Below are positions 1 through 5,780 of a stretch of DNA of 5,780 bases, one piece after another (position 1 is the first letter of the stretch; each line of letters begins with the position of its first letter). The DNA comes from Planctomycetota bacterium (GTDB lineage: Bacteria; Planctomycetota; Phycisphaerae; WQYP01): the NCBI GenBank assembly GCA_021828935.1, contig JAJZCU010000165.1:1-5780 (forward strand), written 5' to 3'. The position numbers and the translations under genes are program-made. The notes under the pieces are model-generated. The model was not told the DNA's origin. It saw only the letters and a program-made list of their open reading frames with translations, and made no database searches.

Positions 1-1563
<1,563 letters not shown>

Positions 1564-1564
1564 G

Positions 1565-1589
1565 CATTGATCGTCAATACTTGATGATC
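1565..1589 (+). repeat. Left copy of imperfect 25-base direct repeat flanking the restriction-modification pair
   Basis: CATTGATCG (1565-1573), seven unmatched bases, then TTGATGATC (1581-1589). The same two 9-mers with the same 7-base spacing recur at 3723-3747. The two arms match 18 of 18 bases; the central seven match poorly in direct orientation, but 5 of 7 match when one copy is reverse-complemented. The position between the leuS stop and the methyltransferase spacer makes it a candidate insertion boundary. Confidence 0.55.
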
Positions 1590-1592
1590 AAT
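1566..1592 (+). repeat. AT-rich hairpin immediately after the leuS stop
   Basis: ATTGATCGTCAA (1566-1577) and TTGATGATCAAT (1581-1592) form a 12-bp stem with one G-T wobble and a 3-base TAC loop. It begins three bases after the leuS stop codon. No T tract follows directly, so it is not a classical intrinsic terminator, though it may stabilise the leuS mRNA 3' end or be a genomic repeat. It overlaps the left copy of the direct repeat described separately. Confidence 0.7.
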
Positions 1593-1596
1593 CCTT

Positions 1597-1625
1597 GAAG
1601 CCGATGTTGCGCTGGTCTTCTTTTT
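1597..1625 (+). terminator. Possible intrinsic terminator downstream of leuS
   Basis: GAAGCC (1597-1602) can pair with GGTCTTC (1614-1620), with one bulged T and an 11-base loop, directly followed by TTTTT (1621-1625). The stem is short and bulged, so it would be weak. It lies 34 bases after the leuS stop, where a transcript end would make sense if the following pair has its own promoter. Confidence 0.35.
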
Positions 1626-1880
1626 ACCGCGAGCCGCATCAATGACACATTGCCTGGGCCGGGGGAACGTTGGGGCAGGGCAACTGCGTCCATTGAAGCG
1701 CCCCGCACCGCCATCGCACGTTGGCCAGTTAATAAAACGCTGCGACGGTCAGTGCGCTGGGATGGCCCAAGCGCTGCGAACTTGCAACGGCATGGCCACA
1801 GCGCGGATTGCATGGACACCCGCCGCCGATACAATGCCGGGAATGAGTCTTTGCAACAGCTACGCGGCGGGAGAATTTCC
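1626..1880. other. Spacer upstream of the methyltransferase, no gene recognised
   Basis: The open frame of the methyltransferase extends upstream to 1650, but the added 77 residues are rich in Arg, Ala and Pro, resemble no family I know, and have no ribosome-binding site at their start. A separate open frame at 1642-1884 (80 codons) is equally featureless. In particular I see no helix-turn-helix controller (C protein) of the kind that precedes some restriction genes. Apart from the promoter-like pair at 1808-1835, nothing else can be assigned here. Confidence 0.5.
1808..1835 (+). promoter_or_regulatory. Weak sigma70-like promoter for the restriction-modification pair
   Basis: TTGCAT (1808-1813), a 16-base spacer, and TACAAT (1830-1835). 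The -10 box matches TATAAT at 5 of 6 positions; the -35 box matches TTGACA only in its first three bases. The predicted start near 1842 would leave a leader of about 40 bases before the GTG at 1881. This is a consensus match only, and many PVC bacteria have less well defined promoters. Confidence 0.3.
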
Positions 1881-2756
1881 GTGACCCTGGCACTATTCAC
1901 GGCGGACACGTCGGCCTCGGTTAAAGTTGCGGCGCACCTGGCGTGCGCCGACAACCTGGATTTCATGCGCGGCCTTCCAACTGGCGGCATGAAACTCATC
2001 GTGACTTCCCCGCCATACAATATTGGGAAAACCTACGAACGTCGAAGTTCCCTGGACGCGTATCTGCGGCAGCAGGAGGTTGTCATTAACGCGTGCGTGG
2101 GGCTTCTGCACGAACGCGGATCAATTTGTTGGCAAGTGGGTAACCACATCGCCAGAAACGGCGAGGTCGTCCCGCTGGATATTTTGCTTTATCCAATTTT
2201 TAAGCAGGCCGGCCTGATTTTGCGCAACCGCATAGTTTGGCATTTTGAACACGGCCTGCATTGTGAAAAGCGCTTCTCCGGGCGGTATGAAACAATTCTC
2301 TGGTTCACGCGCGGAGAATCTTATGATTTTTATCTGGACGCTGTGCGCGTGCCGTCGAAATACCCCGGGAAGAAACACTTCAAGGGCCCCAAGGCCGGGC
2401 AGTTGTCGGGCAATCCCCTGGGTAAAAATCCTGGTGACATGTGGGTGATTCCCAACGTTAAAGCCAACCATGTTGAAAAGACCGAGCACCCGTGTCAGTT
2501 TCCGGTGGAGTTGGTCGAGCGCCTGGTGCTGGCCCTCACGGCGCCGGGCGACGCGGTTTTCGACCCCTACATGGGCGTTGGCTCAACGGCCATCGCCGCG
2601 GTCAAGCACGGCCGGGTTGCATATGGCTGCGACATTGTGCCGCGCTATGTGGAGATAGCGCGCGACCGCATCGCGCAATACGAAGCGGGCATTTTGCGCA
2701 CCCGCCCGATGGACCGGGCCGTGTACGATCCGCGGCTACCGTACGGCGGACATTGA
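1881..2756 (+). CDS. Beta-class DNA methyltransferase, probably N4-cytosine, of a BstYI/BglII-type system
   Basis: Adenosylmethionine-dependent methyltransferase (N6_N4_Mtase family, 291 residues) that would protect host DNA from the endonuclease encoded next. Motif IV TSPPYN is at residues 42-47 and comes before motif I, FDPYMGVGST, at residues 227-236; this order defines the beta class. SPPY rather than DPPY favours N4-methylcytosine, but N6-adenine is not excluded. Other conserved stretches are GSICWQVGN (80-88), RNRIVWHFEHGLH (115-127), FSGRYETILWFT (132-143), KHFKGPKAGQLSGNPLGKNP (165-184, likely near target recognition) and EHPCQFPVELVERL (202-215, motif X). The GTG start at 1881 was chosen because GGGAG lies 7 bases upstream and homology begins soon after; the frame is open further upstream but that stretch looks non-coding. 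The stop overlaps the endonuclease start by one base. By the neighbour's family, the predicted target is RGATCY or AGATCT; this is inference. Confidence 0.92.
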   Translation: MTLALFTADTSASVKVAAHLACADNLDFMRGLPTGGMKLIVTSPPYNIGKTYERRSSLDAYLRQQEVVINACVGLLHERGSICWQVGNHIARNGEVVPLDILLYPIFKQAGLILRNRIVWHFEHGLHCEKRFSGRYETILWFTRGESYDFYLDAVRVPSKYPGKKHFKGPKAGQLSGNPLGKNPGDMWVIPNVKANHVEKTEHPCQFPVELVERLVLALTAPGDAVFDPYMGVGSTAIAAVKHGRVAYGCDIVPRYVEIARDRIAQYEAGILRTRPMDRAVYDPRLPYGGH

Positions 2757-3367
2757 TGACGCTTGACCACATTTACTCGCATCTCAACGGGCATGAGCAC
2801 CTATTGGTGCATCAGCCAGAACTCTGGCGGGAAATCACGGCCGTTATCGCCGCCGTTGATGCCGGCAAATGCCTGACAAAAACATCCAAGGAAAAGACAA
2901 AGGCGGGCCGGGTGTTATATAGTCAGATAGATTTGAACCGCGCGTTCCGGCAGCGACTTGAGGCCCTCAAGTGGAAGCAATCGCGCACGGATTATTGGGT
3001 CACAGCCGATCACCAGTTAATACGGAAAACCCTCAATTTGCCGCCAGCGGAACAGAAACAGGAAATTGTAGCGGCCGGCGAAGTCGCGCTGGCATCCTAC
3101 AATCAGACTGATTTTCTAAAGCATCGCGTTGCGGTCGAGGTGCAGTTCGGCAAGTACGCATTCGTTGCGTTCGACATGTTCGTAAAACATATGGCCTTCT
3201 TCGTGGGCGACAAGATTGATGTGGGCGTCGAAATTCTCCCCATGAAAAGCCTGCAGGTCAAGATGTCGTCCGGGGTTCCCTGCTTCGAGCGGAGTCTCTA
3301 TGACCTCTTGCGCCAAGGGCGCAGCACGCCGGCCGTGCCGATGGTGGTTGTGGGCATCTGTCCCTGA
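2756..3367 (+). CDS. Type II restriction endonuclease, BstYI/BglII family
   Basis: Predicted type IIP endonuclease of 203 residues that cuts unmethylated DNA, probably as a homodimer. The active site is legible: D119, E128 and Q130 in TDFLKHRVAVEVQFGK. The spacing D-x8-E-x-Q equals that of the BglII catalytic residues Asp84, Glu93 and Gln95, with the Gln replacing the Lys of most PD-(D/E)xK nucleases. Downstream, FVAFDMFVKHMAFF (136-149), VGVEILPMKSLQVKMSSGV (156-174) and LLRQGRSTPAVPMVVVGICP (184-203) fit this family as I recall it, and about 200 residues is the usual size. The ATG shares one base with the methyltransferase stop (TGATG), so translation is probably coupled and the methylase is made first. 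A GGCGGA sequence 5 bases upstream may serve as a ribosome-binding site. The frame is intact, with no lesion. GC by hand count is about 55%, slightly below sampled lpxK lines (about 60%). Exact specificity (RGATCY, AGATCT or GGATCC) cannot be read from sequence. Confidence 0.93.
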   Translation: MTLDHIYSHLNGHEHLLVHQPELWREITAVIAAVDAGKCLTKTSKEKTKAGRVLYSQIDLNRAFRQRLEALKWKQSRTDYWVTADHQLIRKTLNLPPAEQKQEIVAAGEVALASYNQTDFLKHRVAVEVQFGKYAFVAFDMFVKHMAFFVGDKIDVGVEILPMKSLQVKMSSGVPCFERSLYDLLRQGRSTPAVPMVVVGICP

Positions 3368-3669
3368 CCGACGGTTGTGCCGGGCCCAGGTAGCGGGGCG
3401 ATTGCATCCTATCAAGCCGCAGGCCGCGGTGCGTGAAGGGCTGGGGGCGCGGCCGCATACCGAAATGATTATTAAACCGTCCATCTGCCAGTCGCGGAAA
3501 AAGTCCAGCGCCACGATTAGCCGGCGCCGCCGAGGCGCACCAGCGCGGACCAGGCTGGCAATTCTGTTAGCCGTTCGTCGGCACAAAGGGCCATCAGAGC
3601 CCGGCGCGCCAGCCCTGGGCCGCGCCATGCTTACCGACTCAAAAATGTGCCGCAAGGCGCCGTGCGCGG

Positions 3670-3675
3670 TATAAC
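3670..3675 (+). promoter_or_regulatory. Isolated -10-like box upstream of lpxK
   Basis: TATAAC matches the sigma70 -10 consensus at 5 of 6 positions in an otherwise GC-rich stretch. No acceptable -35 box lies 16-18 bases upstream. If lpxK has its own promoter after separation from leuS, this is the best match I see, about 110 bases before the start codon. Confidence 0.2.
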
Positions 3676-3685
3676 AGCGATGGAT

Positions 3686-3707
3686 GCATGAATGCCATGA
3701 TTCATGC
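3686..3707 (+). repeat. Inverted repeat GCATGAAT / ATTCATGC
   Basis: GCATGAAT (3686-3693) and ATTCATGC (3700-3707) are perfect reverse complements separated by GCCATG. The site could be a small hairpin or a binding site for a dimeric regulator upstream of lpxK. No T tract follows, so termination is unlikely. Confidence 0.4.
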
Positions 3708-3722
3708 CCCGGTAACGATGCT

Positions 3723-3747
3723 CATTGATCGATGTTGATTGATGATC
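3723..3747 (+). repeat. Right copy of imperfect 25-base direct repeat
   Basis: CATTGATCG (3723-3731), seven bases, then TTGATGATC (3739-3747), matching the arms and spacing at 1565-1589. It sits in a GATC-rich stretch (four GATC between 3727 and 3771) just before lpxK. The TTG at 3739 opens the lpxK frame further upstream, but that extension only translates this repetitive DNA. Confidence 0.55.
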
Positions 3748-3786
3748 GAGGATCGTCGTTGGTTGATCGCTGTTCGTTGGAGTCCT

Positions 3787-4902
3787 ATGCGGCGTTGGTA
3801 CTGGAAAACCATCAGCGGTGAGTCCAGCGGGTTAATGCCCGCGTTGCTCCGGGGCATTTTGCGCGCGGCTTCCCTGCCGTATTCCACCGTGGTGGCCCTG
3901 CGAAACCGCGCGTTCGACCGCGCCTGGAAACGTCCCGTGCGCCTTGGCGTGCCGGTGGTTTCCATCGGCAACATCACCACCGGCGGCACCGGAAAAACCC
4001 CCACCGTCATTATGGTTGTTAAACAACTTCAGGCCCTGGGCAACCGCCCCGCCGTGCTCACCCGCGGATACGGCGCCAAATCCGGAAAAACTCCCGACGA
4101 AGTGCTGGTGATGCAACGTGAATGTCCCGGCCTGCCAATTATTGTCAACCCCGACCGCGTCGCCGGCGGGCGTGCGGCCATCAACGATCATCATGCCGAC
4201 GTGCTGGTGCTCGATGACGGCTTTCAGCACCGGCGCCTGGCGCGGGATTTAAACGTGGTGCTGGTGGACGCCACCATGCCCATGGGCATCCCCGGTTTGC
4301 TGCCCCGCGGCACCTGGCGCGAACCGCCCCATCATCTGGCCCGGGCTGACGCCATCATGCTTACCCGCTGCGAACAAGTCACCGAGGAACTGGCCGACTT
4401 AGCCGCCGGGCTTTTGTCCCAGTGGGTCACGCCCCGGCACATTTTCCAACAATCCACCCGCGTGGTGGGGTTGTTCGATTCCGCCGGTATGCCGGTTGAA
4501 CCCAGCGGCCAGCGCGTGGTGGTCTTCGCTGGCATTGGCAATCCGGAGGGCTTTCTGCGCACGGTGCGCGGCATGAACCTGAACGTTTCCGCCGCTTTTT
4601 GGTTCAAAGATCATTATCCATATGACAACGCCGCTGATTTTGCAAAACTTGAGGCCCTGCTGCGCCGCCGACCTGTGGACGCATTGGTGACCACGATGAA
4701 AGACTGGGTTAAAGTACAGCACCTGCCGCTGCCCGCGCCGGTTTGGAACGTGCAAATAGATTGTTTTATAAAAGGCGTGGGCGAAGGGCATTGGAAAACG
4801 CTGCTGGCGTCAAAAACCGCGGCGGTACTTGCCGACAGCAAACCGGCGGTGGCCAACGCCGTGGGCCCTGACTTGCGGACGGCGCAAAGTGCGCCCCAAT
4901 GA
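3787..4902 (+). CDS. lpxK: Tetraacyldisaccharide 4'-kinase (lipid A biosynthesis)
   Basis: LpxK transfers phosphate from ATP to the 4' position of the tetraacyldisaccharide 1-phosphate precursor, giving lipid IVA, at the cytoplasmic face of the inner membrane. The 371-residue product has a membrane-associating N-terminal helix region (LMPALLRGILRAASLPYSTV, residues 16-35), the Walker A motif in GNITTGGTGKTP (61-72), TRGYGAKSG (92-100), the family hallmark DDGFQHRRL (143-151) and VDATMPMGIPGLLPRGTWRE (160-179). FAGIGNPEGF and TTMKDWVK follow in the C-terminal half. I chose the ATG at 3787 because GGAG lies 4 bases upstream and MRRWYWKTISGE resembles LpxK N-termini from PVC bacteria; the in-frame TTG/ATG at 3739-3744 only adds translated repeat DNA. 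It is somewhat longer than the E. coli enzyme (about 330 residues), mainly through a low-complexity tail. It forms an envelope gene pair with the heptose kinase gene downstream. Confidence 0.95.
   Translation: MRRWYWKTISGESSGLMPALLRGILRAASLPYSTVVALRNRAFDRAWKRPVRLGVPVVSIGNITTGGTGKTPTVIMVVKQLQALGNRPAVLTRGYGAKSGKTPDEVLVMQRECPGLPIIVNPDRVAGGRAAINDHHADVLVLDDGFQHRRLARDLNVVLVDATMPMGIPGLLPRGTWREPPHHLARADAIMLTRCEQVTEELADLAAGLLSQWVTPRHIFQQSTRVVGLFDSAGMPVEPSGQRVVVFAGIGNPEGFLRTVRGMNLNVSAAFWFKDHYPYDNAADFAKLEALLRRRPVDALVTTMKDWVKVQHLPLPAPVWNVQIDCFIKGVGEGHWKTLLASKTAAVLADSKPAVANAVGPDLRTAQSAPQ
4881..4895 (+). repeat. Small GC hairpin at the 3' end of lpxK
   Basis: GGCGC (4881-4885) and GCGCC (4891-4895) form a perfect 5-bp stem with an AAAGT loop, inside the last codons of lpxK. 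No T tract follows. A further GC palindrome, GCGGCGCCGC, lies at 4911-4920 just after the stop. Either may simply reflect high GC. Confidence 0.35.
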
Positions 4903-4973
4903 AGGTCGGCGCGGCGCCGCATCGACAGATTTCGTTTTCGCGCTCGGATTTCCCAACTGCCGCCGTCGTGCTA

Positions 4974-5000
4974 ATCTGTGCCCATCTGTGAAATCTGTGG
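4974..5000 (+). repeat. ATCTGTG triple repeat, likely an interspersed genomic element
   Basis: ATCTGTG occurs three times, at 4974-4980, 4984-4990 and 4993-4999, with starts 10 and 9 bases apart. Sequences of the form ATCTGTGnnCATCTGTGnnATCTGTGG are familiar from intergenic spacers of many environmental bacterial genomes, where they give spurious short peptides resembling NLCPSVKSVD; this comes from memory. The copy here lies in the lpxK-hldE spacer and codes for nothing. Confidence 0.6.
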
Positions 5001-5010
5001 ATATCGTCGT

Positions 5011-5059
5011 CGGGCGCCCAGGAAATTAGCAAAACCCGGCGCCGCCCGTCCCATTTTTT
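5011..5059 (+). terminator. Possible weak terminator between lpxK and hldE
   Basis: CGGGCG (5011-5016) can pair with CGCCCG (5043-5048), and the intervening DNA holds two GC palindromes (GGGCGCCC at 5012-5019, CGGCGCCG at 5037-5044) that could pair alternatively. Six Ts follow at 5054-5059, five bases after the stem. The loop is long and the structure ambiguous, so this is only a candidate. Confidence 0.25.
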
Positions 5060-5081
5060 GTTTACCTTCTGTGTGAAAACC

Positions 5082-5780
5082 ATGCCCGACATCCCAACGG
5101 TCCTGTCGCCAGAAAATCCCGCCACCGGCGCGCCCGCCAGCCGACCGGATGAACTGCTGCGACTGGTTGAAAATCTGCCGAATCCCCGCATTCTGTTGAT
5201 CGGCGACTGGATGCTTGATGAATATATTTATGGCCATGCCGACCGCCTTTCCCCCGAAGCCCCGGTGCCTGTGGTGAACGAAAAGCACCGCACGCGCGCG
5301 GCCGGCGGCGCGGGTAATGTGGCCGTTTTTCTGGCCCGGCTTGGCGCGGTGGTCAACGCCGTGGGTATTCGCGGCGCCGACGCCTCTGGCGCCGTGCTGG
5401 CTGAGCTGCTGGAATCCGCCGGCGTGAATACCGCCGGATTAATCACCCACCCCGGCCGCCCCACGTCCACCAAAACCCGCCTGGTGGGCCTGGCCCAGCA
5501 CCGCCATCCGCAACAAATGCTGCGCCTTGATTATGAAGACGCTTCGCCCATTGGCCCGCCCGGCGCCGCCGCGCTGCTGGATTTTGTCCGGCAGCAAGTG
5601 GCCCAATGCGACCTGGTCTGCCTGGAAGATTACAACAAGGGCGTGCTGACCACTGAAATCTGTCAGGAAATTATCGCCATCGCCCGCCACGCCGGGCGCG
5701 AAGTGTTGGTCGATCCGGCCCTGATTGCGGATTATCAAAAATACCGGGGCGCCGCCGCCATTACCCCCAACCGCACCGAA
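5082..5780 (+). CDS. hldE: D-glycero-beta-D-manno-heptose 7-phosphate kinase, N-terminal part (3' end outside window)
   Basis: PfkB/ribokinase-family sugar kinase that phosphorylates D-glycero-D-manno-heptose 7-phosphate at C1 on the way to ADP-heptose for the LPS inner core. The visible 233 residues show ILLIGDWMLDEYIYG (37-51), the hallmark RLSPEAPVPVV (55-65), the PfkB signature GGAGNVA (75-81), STKTRLVG (129-136), LEDYNKGVLT (181-190), LVDPALIADYQKYRG (209-223) and TPNRTE (228-233). The frame is open to the last base. The ATG at 5082 is the only good start before the conserved core; it has no clear Shine-Dalgarno sequence, and the first 20 residues are a Pro/Ala-rich leader of unknown value. 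The catalytic region near GAGD and any C-terminal cytidylyltransferase domain lie outside, so bifunctional HldE cannot be told from a stand-alone kinase (HldA/RfaE1). It lies 179 bases after lpxK, in keeping with a joint role in LPS synthesis. Confidence 0.92.
   Translation, partial: MPDIPTVLSPENPATGAPASRPDELLRLVENLPNPRILLIGDWMLDEYIYGHADRLSPEAPVPVVNEKHRTRAAGGAGNVAVFLARLGAVVNAVGIRGADASGAVLAELLESAGVNTAGLITHPGRPTSTKTRLVGLAQHRHPQQMLRLDYEDASPIGPPGAAALLDFVRQQVAQCDLVCLEDYNKGVLTTEICQEIIAIARHAGREVLVDPALIADYQKYRGAAAITPNRTE

Larger units (their letters stand above)
3368..3722. other. Long spacer after the endonuclease, no gene recognised
   Basis: No frame on either strand gives a recognisable protein. 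The longest open frames here (+ strand to 3674; - strand 3116-3655) are Arg/Ala/Pro-rich, overlap the endonuclease gene in other frames and lack convincing ribosome-binding sites. No tRNA, transposase remnant or clear terminator is visible after the endonuclease stop. The stretch is GC-rich up to about 3670, then turns AT-richer and repetitive toward lpxK. Confidence 0.5.

Noticed and set aside
1650..1880. 77-residue N-terminal extension of the methyltransferase frame
   Set aside because: No ribosome-binding site at 1650, composition typical of translated GC-rich spacer, and a good Shine-Dalgarno sequence precedes the GTG at 1881.
1642..1884. 80-codon + strand frame as a possible controller protein
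   Set aside because: No helix-turn-helix pattern, no ribosome-binding site, overlaps the methyltransferase start; C proteins have a recognisable DNA-binding domain.
3116..3655. 179-codon - strand frame overlapping the endonuclease gene
   Set aside because: Largely antisense to the well-supported endonuclease; the rest is Arg/Pro/Ala-rich with no recognisable domain.
3300..3674. 124-codon + strand frame after the endonuclease
   Set aside because: Starts inside the endonuclease gene in another frame and shows low-complexity basic composition without a family match.
3739..3786. Upstream start for lpxK at TTG 3739 or ATG 3742
   Set aside because: The added 16 residues translate the repetitive GATC-rich stretch and no Shine-Dalgarno sequence precedes them; the ATG at 3787 has GGAG.
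1564..3786. tRNA gene or transposase remnants as an integration target around the restriction-modification pair
   Set aside because: I found no tRNA cloverleaf elements, transposase or integrase fragments, or long terminal inverted repeats in either spacer.
4829..5029. 66-codon + strand frame across the lpxK end and the following spacer
   Set aside because: It overlaps lpxK out of frame, and its tail is the translated ATCTGTG repeat.

Overview
The window looks like the chromosome of a Gram-negative, LPS-making bacterium with GC-rich coding DNA, most likely from the Planctomycetes-Verrucomicrobia-Chlamydiae (PVC) group. The clues are a leucyl-tRNA synthetase whose segment before KMSKS resembles PVC enzymes, an LpxK with a PVC-like N-terminus, a heptose-7-phosphate kinase, and a short ATCTGTG repeat of a type common in spacers of environmental genomes. 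The taxonomic placement is from memory of the families, not from a search.

Layout, all on the + strand: (1) 1-1563, the 3' part of leuS, starting just after the editing domain. (2) 1564-1880, a spacer with a strong AT-rich hairpin right after the leuS stop, a possible terminator and a weak promoter-like sequence. (3) 1881-2756, a beta-class DNA methyltransferase, and 2756-3367, a BstYI/BglII-type restriction endonuclease that overlaps it by one base. (4) 3368-3786, a 419-base spacer with no convincing gene, ending in a GATC-rich repetitive stretch. (5) 3787-4902, lpxK. (6) 4903-5081, a spacer with the ATCTGTG repeat. (7) 5082-5780, the 5' part of a D-glycero-beta-D-manno-heptose 7-phosphate kinase gene (hldE/rfaE), cut by the window end.

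leuS, lpxK and hldE are housekeeping and envelope genes: LpxK phosphorylates the lipid A precursor and HldE makes activated heptose for the inner core. The restriction-modification pair sits between leuS and lpxK like a cassette. Its predicted target, by homology, is RGATCY (or a subset such as AGATCT). All 20 GATC sites I found in the window lie outside RGATCY. An imperfect 25-base direct repeat (CATTGATCG-N7-TTGATGATC) lies just after leuS and again just before lpxK. Removing the segment between the copies would bring lpxK to about 65 bases from leuS. This suggests, but does not prove, that the pair was inserted at that site.
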